Shown piece after piece: positions 1 to 7,621 of a DNA stretch of 64,000 nucleotides; position 1 is the stretch's first letter; each line of letters begins with the position of its first letter. The notes below the pieces were generated by a model, which saw only the letters and a program-made list of their open reading frames with translations, ran no database searches and had not been told where the DNA came from. A program made the position numbers and the translations under genes. The stretch is from assembly GCA_045594645.1 (NCBI GenBank), contig JAZNYY010000029.1:18468-82467 (forward strand), written 5' to 3'. The DNA is from Fimenecus sp045594645 (GTDB taxonomy: Bacteria; Bacillota; Clostridia; Oscillospirales; Acutalibacteraceae).

Positions 1-1560
1 TTGCATTTCGCAAAAGCACATCTTGCTTATAAAATGAAAGCAAGCCGACCGATTCTCAATAATGACGGCGAAGTTCTCCTCAAAAAAGCCCGCCATCCGC
101 TTATTGACCCTCGTTCAGTTGTGCCCGTTGATATTTCACTTGGTATTGATTTTGATTCTTTGGTAATCACAGGTGCAAATACGGGCGGTAAAACCGTTTC
201 AATCAAAACCATCGGTCTTTTAACACTTATGGCAGAGTGCGGACTTATGCTCCCTGTAACCGATAACAGCCGAATTTCTGTATTCGACAATGTGCTTGCC
301 GATATCGGTGACGAACAAAGCATTGAGCAGTCGCTCTCTACATTCTCTGCACATATGACAACAATTGTTGATATTTTAAAAACTGCCGATGACCGTAGTC
401 TTGTGCTTATAGACGAGCTTGGCGCAGGTACAGACCCCGTTGAGGGTGCAGCGCTTGCAGTTGCAATTCTTGAGAATTTACGACAAAAGGGCGCAAAAAT
501 TGCCTCAACAACTCATTATTCTGAGCTTAAGGAATACGCACTCAAAACCAATCGCGTTGAAAACGGTTGTTGTGAATTTGATGTGGCATCTTTAAAGCCC
601 ACATACCGTCTGTTGATTGGTATGCCAGGTCGCTCAAATGCTCTTGCAATCGCAGGCAGACTCGGTATTGACGAAAGCATAACAGATTTTGCAAAAGCTC
701 TTATTTCAGAAGAGGATACAAAATTTGAAGACGCAGTTGATACCCTTGAAACTGCCCGCAAAGCACTTGAAGATGACCGCCAGAAATTAGAAGAAGAAAA
801 AGAATTGATTCTTCGTCAAAAAGAAAATGCCGAAAAATCTCTTGAAAAAGCAAAAGAGCAAAGCGAAAAAGAAATTAACCGTGCAAAGCGCGAGGCAGAA
901 CGAATTGTTGAGAATGCCCGCCGTGCAGGGAATACATTGCTTTTAGAGATTGAACAGCTCAAAAAAGAGCTGGCAAAGAAAAATAATCATCAAGAAATCG
1001 CCCGCAAAGCAAAAGCTGCAATGGGTAAACAGCTTGATAAAATGGACGAGATTACTAACAATCTTCAGGCAGATGACGGTGATTATGTCCTTCCTCGCGC
1101 ACTTAAAATCGGTGACAGAGTATTTGTGAAATCCCTCGGCGGAGAAGCAGAAATCATTTCAATCGACGAAAAGAAACAGACAGTTCAGGTGCAGTCGGGT
1201 ATGCTGAAAATGAAGGCTGATATTTCAGATTTGCGTCTTATTGGTGCTAAAAAGCAACCAAAAAAGACAAACTACGGCTCACGCACTGTTCATACGGGCT
1301 CAAAAGCAACTGCCTCAGCCACATCAAGTATTGATTTGCGTGGCACTACCGTTGAAGAGGCAATTCTTGATTTAGATAAGTTTATTGACAGTGTTCTTCG
1401 CACGGGGCTTAATGAAATAACAATCATTCACGGAAAGGGCACGGGTGCTCTGAGAAAGGGTATTCATATACATCTGCGTAAGCACCCAAATATACGCACC
1501 TTCCGCGTTGGTACATTCGGTGAGGGTGAGGAAGGTGTTACCATTGCCGAATTAAAATAA
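1..1560 (+). CDS. mutS2: Endonuclease MutS2 (5'-truncated by window edge)
   Basis: This is the C-terminal 519 residues of MutS2, a MutS-like ATPase with an Smr nuclease domain that acts on branched DNA and, in Bacillus, on stalled ribosomes. The Walker A motif GANTGGKT is at residues 58-65 and the Walker B segment LVLIDEL at 134-140. A long charged coiled coil follows at about 240-340, and an Smr domain ends the protein (DLRG near 445 and HGKGTG further on). Full-length family members have roughly 780 residues, so about 260 N-terminal residues lie upstream of the window. The TTG at position 1 is therefore not the real start. The call is secure. Confidence 0.96.
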   Translation: MHFAKAHLAYKMKASRPILNNDGEVLLKKARHPLIDPRSVVPVDISLGIDFDSLVITGANTGGKTVSIKTIGLLTLMAECGLMLPVTDNSRISVFDNVLADIGDEQSIEQSLSTFSAHMTTIVDILKTADDRSLVLIDELGAGTDPVEGAALAVAILENLRQKGAKIASTTHYSELKEYALKTNRVENGCCEFDVASLKPTYRLLIGMPGRSNALAIAGRLGIDESITDFAKALISEEDTKFEDAVDTLETARKALEDDRQKLEEEKELILRQKENAEKSLEKAKEQSEKEINRAKREAERIVENARRAGNTLLLEIEQLKKELAKKNNHQEIARKAKAAMGKQLDKMDEITNNLQADDGDYVLPRALKIGDRVFVKSLGGEAEIISIDEKKQTVQVQSGMLKMKADISDLRLIGAKKQPKKTNYGSRTVHTGSKATASATSSIDLRGTTVEEAILDLDKFIDSVLRTGLNEITIIHGKGTGALRKGIHIHLRKHPNIRTFRVGTFGEGEEGVTIAELK

Positions 1561-1564
1561 TGTC

Positions 1565-1593
1565 TTGCAAAAGTAATCTAAATGTGATATTCT
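1565..1593 (+). promoter_or_regulatory. Putative promoter of the lipoprotein gene
   Basis: TTGCAA and TATTCT are separated by 17 bp just after the mutS2 stop and 40 bp before the lipoprotein start. The -10 element is weak. Confidence 0.45.
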
Positions 1594-1633
1594 ATATTTA
1601 ATGTATAATCAAATACCGAAAGGGGATTACATA

Positions 1634-2122
1634 ATGAGTAAAAAAATAATTGCTATTGCTGTGTTGCTTCTCGCAGTTGTGGTTGTTTTCGCAGCCTGCA
1701 AAAAAGATGATGATTATAAGGTTGATTATACTGTTACGCTTGAAAACGGCGATACAGTAGAAGTTTTTGAAGATGAAGACGGCGAAAACTTTATTACTAA
1801 TGTTGATGGTGACGAAATTCCCGTAACAACTGACGAAGACGGCTTCTTTGATAACATTGAAGACCTTATCACAGAAACTACAACCAAAAAGTCAGATAAG
1901 ACAGAAGATAAGAGCAGTACAACTTCTACAACTAAACCCGACACTTCAAAAGACGAGCCTTCAAAGAACGAAGAGCCTTCTTCTGACGAAACACCATCAG
2001 TGTCAGAGGGTGAGAAAGAAGACGATACTACAACTACAACTGAGCCCGTAAGCATTGAAATCGGTAGCGATAATAAGGGCAGTGACACAATCCGTTGGGA
2101 CGAAATCGCAACTCTTCCGTAA
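1634..2122 (+). CDS. Small Thr/Glu-rich lipoprotein of unknown function
   Basis: This predicted secreted lipoprotein has 162 residues. The N-terminus is a type II signal peptide: two lysines, a hydrophobic core and a lipobox ending FAAC, so the mature protein should start at Cys22. A short folded segment follows (about residues 25-75), then a low-complexity linker rich in T, S, E, D and K, and a short conserved-looking end (IRWDEI). The ATG at 1634 is preferred over the upstream ATG at 1601 because GAAAGGGG lies just before it and the signal peptide begins there. No enzymatic domain is recognised. The linker suggests an exposed domain tethered to the membrane, but its role is unknown. Confidence 0.8.
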   Translation: MSKKIIAIAVLLLAVVVVFAACKKDDDYKVDYTVTLENGDTVEVFEDEDGENFITNVDGDEIPVTTDEDGFFDNIEDLITETTTKKSDKTEDKSSTTSTTKPDTSKDEPSKNEEPSSDETPSVSEGEKEDDTTTTTEPVSIEIGSDNKGSDTIRWDEIATLP

Positions 2123-2137
2123 AGTTAAAAAAACTTC

Positions 2138-2166
2138 TTGACAAACTGAATATTATTTAGTATAAT
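2138..2166 (+). promoter_or_regulatory. Consensus sigma-A-type promoter of ylxM-ffh
   Basis: A perfect TTGACA-N17-TATAAT. Transcription should start near 2173, at the foot of the hairpin described next. Confidence 0.8.
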
Positions 2167-2211
2167 ACCGTTCTGTAAAGTCTCTGTACTTTACAGAGCG
2201 GTTAATTTTTT
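2167..2211 (+). terminator. Terminator-like hairpin in the ylxM-ffh leader
   Basis: ACCGTTCTGTAAAG (2167-2180) pairs with CTTTACAGAGCGGT (2189-2202) with one G-U pair, and TTAATTTTTTT follows. It can end transcripts coming from the lipoprotein gene. It also lies between the ylxM promoter and its ribosome site, so it could act as an attenuator or a 5' stabiliser. Confidence 0.7.
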
Positions 2212-2228
2212 TGAAGGAGGTGTCAGTC

Positions 2229-2591
2229 GTGGCAAATAATGTTGAAATATCAATGCTTCTTGATTTGTACGGTGAAACTCTAACCGCAAAACAACGCGAT
2301 TATCTCAACTATTATTATAACGATGACCTTTCTCTTTCAGAAATTGCCGAGAATGAGGGCATTACCCGTCAGGGCGTGCGCGATGCAATTAAAAGAGCCG
2401 AGGCAGTGCTTTTTGATATGGAATCAAAGCTTAAGTTCTCACAAAAGCTTGAGGCTGTAAATAACGGTCTTGACAGCATTATGAAATGCGCCGAAGAGAT
2501 TAATGAGTATAATCTCACTCACGGTCTTTCCCGCGAAATAAACGATATAACAGTTAAGATAAAGTCAATTGCACTTTCTTTGACGGAATAG
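2229..2591 (+). CDS. ylxM: YlxM/UPF0122 helix-turn-helix protein
   Basis: This is a sigma-70 region-4-like DNA-binding protein of 120 residues, the usual partner of ffh in Firmicutes and thought to affect signal recognition particle function. The helix-turn-helix spans about residues 19-60 (LTAKQRDYLNYYYNDDLSLS then EIAENEGITRQGVRDAIKRA), and a helical tail follows. The GTG at 2229 is chosen because AAGGAGGT (2214-2221) sits 7 bp upstream; the TTG at 2211 would start before the ribosome site. The stop is 9 bp before ffh, and the two share one promoter. ftsY, often found upstream, is absent here. Confidence 0.9.
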   Translation: MANNVEISMLLDLYGETLTAKQRDYLNYYYNDDLSLSEIAENEGITRQGVRDAIKRAEAVLFDMESKLKFSQKLEAVNNGLDSIMKCAEEINEYNLTHGLSREINDITVKIKSIALSLTE

Positions 2592-2600
2592 GGGGTAATC

Positions 2601-3971
2601 ATGGCATTTGAAGGTTTATCCGACAGACTTGAAGCCGCCTTTCAAAGACTTAAAAGTAAAGGCAGTCTTAATGAAAAAGATGTTCGTGAAGCCATGCGTG
2701 AGGTTCGCCTTGCACTTTTAGAGGCTGATGTTAACTATAAGGTTGCAAAAGACTTCACCGCAAAGGTAACTGAACGAGCAATCGGCGCACAGGTTATGGA
2801 AAGCTTAACCCCCGCGCAGATGGTTATAAAAATAGTAAACGAAGAGCTTACAGAGCTTATGGGTGGCACTCAAACCCGTCTTGCATATGCCTCACATCCT
2901 CCAACGGTTATTATGATGTGTGGCTTGCAGGGTTCAGGTAAAACAACCCATTGTGCAAAAATTGCACGCAAGCTCAAAGCAGAAAATCACAGACCCTTGC
3001 TTGTAGCCTGCGACATTTACCGTCCCGCCGCTATCAAGCAGTTGCAGGTCGTGGGTGAGCAGGTTGGCGTTCCCGTTTTTGAAATGGGGCAAACTAATCC
3101 TGTTACAATCGCAAAAGAGGCTATTAAGCTTGCAAAAGATAAGGGCTATGATTATGTGTTTATTGATACCGCAGGTCGTTTGCATATTGATACCGAGCTT
3201 ATGAACGAGCTTAAAAATATCAAGTCAGAGGTTCGTCCCCACGAAATTCTTCTTGTTATTGACGCAATGCTCGGTCAGGACGCTGTAACAGTTGCAAGCA
3301 CCTTTAATGACGAATTGGGTATTGACGGTCTTGTGCTCACCAAAATGGACGGTGACACACGAGGCGGTGCGGCTCTTTCAGCAAGAGCAGTTACAGGCAA
3401 GCCTATTAAATTCGTTGGTATGGGCGAAAAACTCGACGAGCTTGATTATTTCTATCCCGATAGAATGGCTTCAAGAATTCTCGGTATGGGCGATGTGCTC
3501 TCTCTTATCGAAAAGGCAGAGATAGCTCTTGACGAGAAAAAAGCCGCCAAGCTTGAAGAAAAGCTTCGCAAAAATAAATTTGACCTTGAAGATTTGCTTG
3601 ACCAGTTTGAGCAGATTAACAAAATGGGCAGTATGAAAGATATTCTCTCAATGCTTCCCGGTGTTAATAAAAAGGTTAAAGATGTTGATATTGATGAGCG
3701 TCAGTTTGACCGAATGAAAGCTATCATTCTCTCAATGACAATCAAAGAACGCAGAAACCCCGATATTATCAATCCTTCACGCAAGCGCAGAATTGCCGCA
3801 GGTTGCGGTATGCAGGTTGAAGATGTTAACCGACTTCTCAATCAGTACCGTCAGATGCAGAAAATGTTCAAGCAGATGAACTCAGGCAGTATGAAACGCA
3901 AAATGAAGCGTATGGGTATGAATGGTGGCTTCGGTGGCGGATTCGGCGGTATGGGCGGATTCCCGATGTAA
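2601..3971 (+). CDS. ffh: Signal recognition particle GTPase Ffh (SRP54)
   Basis: The protein component of the signal recognition particle binds 4.5S/6S-type SRP RNA and hydrophobic signal sequences, and delivers ribosomes to FtsY at the membrane. It has 456 residues, normal for the family. It contains an N domain (1-90), a G domain with P-loop GLQGSGKTT (108-116), the DTAGR motif and TKMDG, and a methionine-rich M domain from about 330 that ends in a Gly/Met-rich tail. It is co-transcribed with ylxM. A weak inverted repeat (3978-4005) lies between it and rpsP. Confidence 0.98.
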   Translation: MAFEGLSDRLEAAFQRLKSKGSLNEKDVREAMREVRLALLEADVNYKVAKDFTAKVTERAIGAQVMESLTPAQMVIKIVNEELTELMGGTQTRLAYASHPPTVIMMCGLQGSGKTTHCAKIARKLKAENHRPLLVACDIYRPAAIKQLQVVGEQVGVPVFEMGQTNPVTIAKEAIKLAKDKGYDYVFIDTAGRLHIDTELMNELKNIKSEVRPHEILLVIDAMLGQDAVTVASTFNDELGIDGLVLTKMDGDTRGGAALSARAVTGKPIKFVGMGEKLDELDYFYPDRMASRILGMGDVLSLIEKAEIALDEKKAAKLEEKLRKNKFDLEDLLDQFEQINKMGSMKDILSMLPGVNKKVKDVDIDERQFDRMKAIILSMTIKERRNPDIINPSRKRRIAAGCGMQVEDVNRLLNQYRQMQKMFKQMNSGSMKRKMKRMGMNGGFGGGFGGMGGFPM

Positions 3972-4040
3972 GTTAACAAACACTGATTACAACACAACAG
4001 TGTTTAATATAAAATATTTATATATTTGGAGGAAACAAAA

Positions 4041-4286
4041 ATGGCAGTTAAGATGAGACTTCGCAGAATGGGTGCTAAGAGAGCTCCTTTCTACAGAGTA
4101 GTAGTTGCAGATTCACGCTATCCCCGTGACGGCAGATTTATTGAGGAGATTGGTACTTACAATCCTATGACAAATCCTGCTGAAATCAAGATTGACGCTG
4201 AAAAAGCAGAGCAGTGGCTCAAAAACGGTGCTCAGCCTACAGATACTGTTAAGGTTATTCTTAAAAAGAGCGGCGTTATTAAATAA
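4041..4286 (+). CDS. rpsP: 30S ribosomal protein S16
   Basis: This 81-residue small-subunit protein starts with the family signature (MAVKMRLRRMGAKRAPFYR). The ATG at 4041 has GGAGG 9 bp upstream. An earlier in-frame start at 4026 would add MEETK and include the ribosome site in the coding region, so it is rejected. It heads the rpsP-khpA-rimM-trmD translation cluster. Confidence 0.97.
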   Translation: MAVKMRLRRMGAKRAPFYRVVVADSRYPRDGRFIEEIGTYNPMTNPAEIKIDAEKAEQWLKNGAQPTDTVKVILKKSGVIK

Positions 4287-4301
4287 GAAAGGTTTTTGAA
4301 A

Positions 4302-4535
4302 ATGCAGGAACTTCTTATTACAATCGTTAAAGGACTTGTTGAAAATCCTGACGCTGTTTCTGTTACTGTTGACGAAGCAGACGACCGCGGTGTTGTTGTG
4401 TATCACCTTCATGTTGCTGAAGATGATATGGGCAGAGTTATCGGTAAGCAGGGCAGAATTGCAAAGGCTATCAGAACAGTTGTTAAAGCAGGTGCAACTC
4501 GTACAGGCGAAAAAGTCCAGGTCGACATCGACTAA
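4302..4535 (+). CDS. khpA: KH-domain RNA-binding protein KhpA (YlqC)
   Basis: This 77-residue single KH-domain protein carries the nucleic-acid binding loop GKQG (VIGKQGRIAKAIR). KhpA forms a dimer or pairs with KhpB/Jag and binds small RNAs, affecting cell size in Gram-positive bacteria. The ATG at 4302 follows AAGAAAGG at normal spacing, and the TTG two codons upstream is less likely. It lies 15 bp after rpsP and is closed by a terminator at 4551-4580. Confidence 0.93.
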   Translation: MQELLITIVKGLVENPDAVSVTVDEADDRGVVVYHLHVAEDDMGRVIGKQGRIAKAIRTVVKAGATRTGEKVQVDID

Positions 4536-4550
4536 TTTTGATTACAAATG

Positions 4551-4580
4551 AGGCAGGCAAAGCATTTTGTCTGCCTTTTT
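4551..4580 (+). terminator. Rho-independent terminator after khpA
   Basis: AGGCAGGCAA pairs with TTGTCTGCCT around a short loop, followed by TTTTT. It separates rpsP-khpA from rimM-trmD. Confidence 0.8.
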
Positions 4581-4594
4581 GTAAACCTTATAAT

Positions 4595-4640
4595 GCCTTC
4601 CCCTTGAGGGGAAGGGGGACCGCGAAGCGGTGGATGAGGT
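4595..4640 (+). repeat. Family A GC-rich intergenic repeat, copy 1
   Basis: This copy has two adjacent hairpins: CCTTCCCC-TTGA-GGGGAAGG and ACCGC-GAA-GCGGT. The end of the repeat (GATGAGGTG) appears to be the ribosome site of rimM, whose ATG lies 8 bp downstream. Other copies are at 30858, 41995, 58435, 59430 and 63924. Confidence 0.85.
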
Positions 4641-4648
4641 GTTATATT

Positions 4649-5167
4649 ATGATTAAATCTTATCTCGAATTAGGTCAAATCGTATCAACTCACGGAATTA
4701 AAGGCGAAGTCCGCTTTAACCCTTGGTGCGATACTCCTGAATTTGTTAAAAAATTCAAAACCTTATATTTTGATAAAAACGGCGAAAAAAGTGTAAAGGT
4801 GCTCTCAGCTCGTCCCCACGGCAATGTTGCAATATTATTGCTTGAAGGCATTGACGATGTTGATAAAGCCCGCGCACTTAAAAATACCGTTTTATATATG
4901 AAACGCAGCGATGCAAATCTTCCTAAAGGTACTTGGTTTATACAAGAACTTTTTGATTGCACCGTAATTGATAACGCAAACGGCGAAACCTTGGGCACAA
5001 TTGTTGATGTGAGTGAAACAGGCGCAAATGATGTTTGGCACATCAAAACTCCCAAGGGTAACGAAGTGCTTATTCCCGCAATCAAGCAGGTTGTCCAGTC
5101 TGTTGATGTAAGTGAGGGAATAGTAAAAATTAATGTCTTAAAAGGACTTTTTGACGATGAAAATTAA
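4649..5167 (+). CDS. rimM: Ribosome maturation factor RimM
   Basis: RimM binds S19 and assists maturation of the 30S head. The 172-residue protein has the N-terminal beta-barrel (LGQIVSTHGIKGEVRFNPW) and a C-terminal PRC-barrel (from about residue 95). The frame is open upstream to 4538, but that extension runs through the intergenic repeat and is not family-like, so the ATG at 4649 is used. The ribosome site seems to come from the repeat. The 3' end overlaps trmD by 11 bp, indicating translational coupling. Confidence 0.96.
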   Translation: MIKSYLELGQIVSTHGIKGEVRFNPWCDTPEFVKKFKTLYFDKNGEKSVKVLSARPHGNVAILLLEGIDDVDKARALKNTVLYMKRSDANLPKGTWFIQELFDCTVIDNANGETLGTIVDVSETGANDVWHIKTPKGNEVLIPAIKQVVQSVDVSEGIVKINVLKGLFDDEN

Positions 5168-5894
5168 CATTATGACACTTTTCCCCGAAATGTGCGAAGC
5201 AGTACTTTCTGAAAGTATTATCGGCAGAGCAAGGGAAAAGGGCTATGTAGAAATAAATTGTATAAATATCCGCGATTACAGTAAGGATAAGCACAACCGT
5301 GTAGACGACTCAACCTATGGCGGTGGAATGGGTATGCTTATGCAACCACAGCCCATTGCCGATTGCTATGAGGATATTTGCAAAAAGAGTGAAAATAAAA
5401 ATCATTTGATTTATATGTCACCTTGCGGTAAGGTTTTAACTCAGGCAAAAGTGAAAGAGCTTGCAGAAATGCCCGAAATCACAATTCTCTGCGGTCATTA
5501 TGAGGGTGTTGACCAGCGTGTTATCGACTCTCTTGTGGATGAGCAGATTTCGATAGGGGATTATGTTCTTACAGGTGGCGAATTGCCCGCGCTTGTACTT
5601 GCAGATTCAATATCAAGAATGTTAGAGGGCGTGCTCCCTAATGACGAGGCAAAGGAACTCGAAAGTCATTATAACGGGCTTTTAGAGTATCCCCAATATA
5701 CCCGCCCGTATGAATGGAACGGTATGAAGGTACCCGATGTGTTAATTTCAGGTCATCACGGAAATATTGACCAATGGCGTCGTGAGCAGTCACTTTTAAT
5801 GACTCAGAAGCACCGCCCCGATATGCTTAGTAAGGCAGAGCTGAGCGAAAAGGATAAAAAATTCCTTGAAAGTACAGAAATTACAAATAATTAA
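5157..5894 (+). CDS. trmD: tRNA (guanine37-N1)-methyltransferase TrmD
   Basis: TrmD methylates G37 of tRNAs reading CNN codons and so prevents +1 frameshifting. The 245-residue SPOUT enzyme begins MKINIMTLFPEMC and contains the knotted SAM-binding region (ILCGHYEGVDQRV, then ISIGDYVLTGGELPAL). The start at 5157 lies inside the end of rimM. In most Firmicutes rplS follows trmD, but here the next gene is a deacetylase with its own promoter. Confidence 0.97.
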   Translation: MKINIMTLFPEMCEAVLSESIIGRAREKGYVEINCINIRDYSKDKHNRVDDSTYGGGMGMLMQPQPIADCYEDICKKSENKNHLIYMSPCGKVLTQAKVKELAEMPEITILCGHYEGVDQRVIDSLVDEQISIGDYVLTGGELPALVLADSISRMLEGVLPNDEAKELESHYNGLLEYPQYTRPYEWNGMKVPDVLISGHHGNIDQWRREQSLLMTQKHRPDMLSKAELSEKDKKFLESTEITNN

Positions 5895-5905
5895 TAAAAT
5901 TTATG

Positions 5906-5934
5906 TTGAATAATAAAAAATATTGTTATACAAT
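5906..5934 (+). promoter_or_regulatory. Putative promoter of the deacetylase gene
   Basis: TTGAAT-N17-TACAAT lies 36 bp before the GTG start, in an AT-rich gap. Confidence 0.55.
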
Positions 5935-5969
5935 AAGGTTATAATAATAAATGTAAGGAAAGACTTAAA

Positions 5970-7007
5970 GTGAAAGCAATTACCGTAAAAAAATCAACAC
6001 TTTTCAAAATCGTTATTATCATTCTATCACTGCTCTTGGTGGCTTCGGCTACAACTGCGGTGTATTTGGGCGTGCAATATTCAAAATCTAATGATAATCT
6101 TGCACAGGCTCAAGAGGATATTAAGAACGGTGAATCCTTACTTAATGATAAAATTTCTGAAAATCAGTCACTTGTTGAGCAGAACAGCAGCGAAAAACAG
6201 TCTTATGAAGACAAGTTAAGCCAAGAAAACAGCGAGCACCAAAGCGAAGTTGATAAGCTTAACGGTCAGATTGATAAATTAAAAAAGGAACTCGCGGCAA
6301 AAAAGACCACAACAACCACCAAGGCAACAACCAATAAAAAACCTTCAACAGACTCATCGGTTGCATTGCCAGACCCTAAGCCCTCAACGGGCAAAACGGT
6401 TTATCTTACCTTTGATGACGGTCCGTCGCGATATACGCCCGAAATTCTCGATGTGCTTGATAAGTACGGCGTTAAAGCGACTTTTTTTGTTGTTAACGGC
6501 AGATATAACAGCACAATGAAGGATATCGTTGACCGCGGTCATCAAATCGGACTTCATACTTATTCTCATGATTACAAAAAGATTTATGCTTCTGATACCG
6601 CTTATTTTAATGATTTGCAGAAAATCCACGATGTAGTACTTAAAGAAACGGGTGTTGATTGCTCAATTATCCGTTTTCCCGGTGGCAGCAGTAATACTAT
6701 AAGCCGTAATTATTCTAAGGGCATAATGTCGAGAATTACAAAGGCAGTTGGCGAAAAGGGATATGTTTATTTTGACTGGAACTGCTCAAACGGTGATGCT
6801 GACGGCGCAAATACAGTTCAAAAGCAGTTAAATTATTGCAGCCAGTTCCCGAAATCTGCCTCAAGAGTAATTGTCCTTATGCACGACACAAAAAAGACCA
6901 CTTTAGAGGCTCTGCCAAAAATTATTGAATATTACCAAAGCTGTGGAATGAAATTTGATATTTTGACACCTTTCACAACTCCCATTCACCATAGCGTGCT
7001 TAATTGA
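5970..7007 (+). CDS. Membrane-anchored polysaccharide deacetylase (NodB/CE4)
   Basis: This predicted metal-dependent deacetylase acts outside the cell, probably on peptidoglycan or another N-acetylated glycan. Residues 10-34 form an uncleaved membrane anchor. A coiled coil (40-110) and a Thr/Lys linker (112-135) lead to the NodB domain. The catalytic TFDDGP motif is at 147-152 and the HxxxH metal site at His196 and His200, followed by RFPGGSS and a late LMHD. All the usual CE4 residues are present. The start is GTG with AAGGAAAG upstream. Family members remove acetyl groups from GlcNAc or MurNAc; the substrate here is not known. Confidence 0.88.
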   Translation: MKAITVKKSTLFKIVIIILSLLLVASATTAVYLGVQYSKSNDNLAQAQEDIKNGESLLNDKISENQSLVEQNSSEKQSYEDKLSQENSEHQSEVDKLNGQIDKLKKELAAKKTTTTTKATTNKKPSTDSSVALPDPKPSTGKTVYLTFDDGPSRYTPEILDVLDKYGVKATFFVVNGRYNSTMKDIVDRGHQIGLHTYSHDYKKIYASDTAYFNDLQKIHDVVLKETGVDCSIIRFPGGSSNTISRNYSKGIMSRITKAVGEKGYVYFDWNCSNGDADGANTVQKQLNYCSQFPKSASRVIVLMHDTKKTTLEALPKIIEYYQSCGMKFDILTPFTTPIHHSVLN

Positions 7008-7040
7008 CCAAAAAAGTATTGAATATACACAAAAAATTCA

Positions 7041-7056
7041 TTTGACTGTGGTCAAA
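7041..7056. promoter_or_regulatory. Perfect inverted repeat, candidate operator
   Basis: TTTGAC-TGTG-GTCAAA lies in the 217-bp gap before the HPr gene, 76 bp upstream of its -35 element. It has no T tract, so it is a possible protein-binding site. The rest of the gap is A/T-rich and includes AAAACTCGAGTTTT (near 7112-7125). Confidence 0.35.
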
Positions 7057-7131
7057 TTCACCAAACTTGATTGTCGTAAAAACGCGGTTTTTGTTTTTCT
7101 GACCGAATTATTAAAACTCGAGTTTTTTTCG

Positions 7132-7159
7132 TTGACGGCAAAAAGATTTGTGTTATAAT
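7132..7159 (+). promoter_or_regulatory. Putative promoter of the HPr gene
   Basis: TTGACG-N16-TATAAT lies 65 bp before the start codon. Confidence 0.65.
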
Positions 7160-7224
7160 ATATTAGTAACAAAGGTGTAATAACTGTTATATATCTAATA
7201 AATTATCATTTGGGAGAATGAACT

Positions 7225-7488
7225 ATGTATACTAAAGATGTTGAAGTTAAAAATCAGGTCGGCTTGCACGCTCGCCCCGCAACTTTCTTTATTCAGAAAG
7301 CAAATGAATTCAAATCATCAATCTGGGTTGAAAAAGAAGACAGAAGAGTAAACGCAAAGAGCCTTCTCGGTGTTCTTTCACTCGGCATTATGGGCGGCAC
7401 AACAATCCGTATTCTTGCAGGCGGTCCCGACGAAGAAACAGCAGTTGATGAGCTTGTTAAACTCGTTGAATCAGGCTTTGCTGAATAA
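7225..7488 (+). CDS. ptsH: HPr phosphocarrier protein
   Basis: HPr passes phosphate from enzyme I to sugar-specific EII proteins of the phosphotransferase system. The protein has 87 residues. The active His15 lies in GLHARPAT, and the regulatory Ser46 of Gram-positive HPr is present (NAKSLLGVLSLGI), so phosphorylation by HPr kinase and a role in catabolite control are expected. GGGAG precedes the ATG. Its promoter and terminator are its own, so it is monocistronic and not beside ptsI. Because Ser46 is kept, this is a true HPr and not only an HPr-like fold. Confidence 0.95.
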   Translation: MYTKDVEVKNQVGLHARPATFFIQKANEFKSSIWVEKEDRRVNAKSLLGVLSLGIMGGTTIRILAGGPDEETAVDELVKLVESGFAE

Positions 7489-7502
7489 TCAATCGGCACT
7501 TT

Positions 7503-7537
7503 AGCACATCACTTTTGGTGGTGTGCTTTATTTTTTT
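7503..7537 (+). terminator. Terminator after ptsH
   Basis: AGCACATCAC pairs with GTGGTGTGCT across a five-base loop, followed by an interrupted T run. Confidence 0.85.
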
Positions 7538-7565
7538 CTGAACTTATGTTACAATAATATTATTC

Positions 7566-7597
7566 GTAGGGGTCGGCGTCCTCGACGACCCGTTGTT
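7566..7597. repeat. Family B GC-rich palindromic repeat, copy 1
   Basis: GTAGGGGTCGGCGTCC then TCGACGACCC: the usual GTAGGGG opening and a GGGTCG/CGACCC stem. It lies between the ptsH terminator and uvrC. Confidence 0.6.
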
Positions 7598-7621
7598 TCT
7601 AATGATTGGTGGTGAACTTCT

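Noticed and set aside
3978..4005. Inverted repeat AAACACTG/CAGTGTTT after ffh
   Set aside because: It has a long loop and no T tract, so it is not called as a terminator.
4538..4648. Upstream extension of rimM
   Set aside because: It would translate the terminator and the repeat; RimM of usual length starts at 4649.
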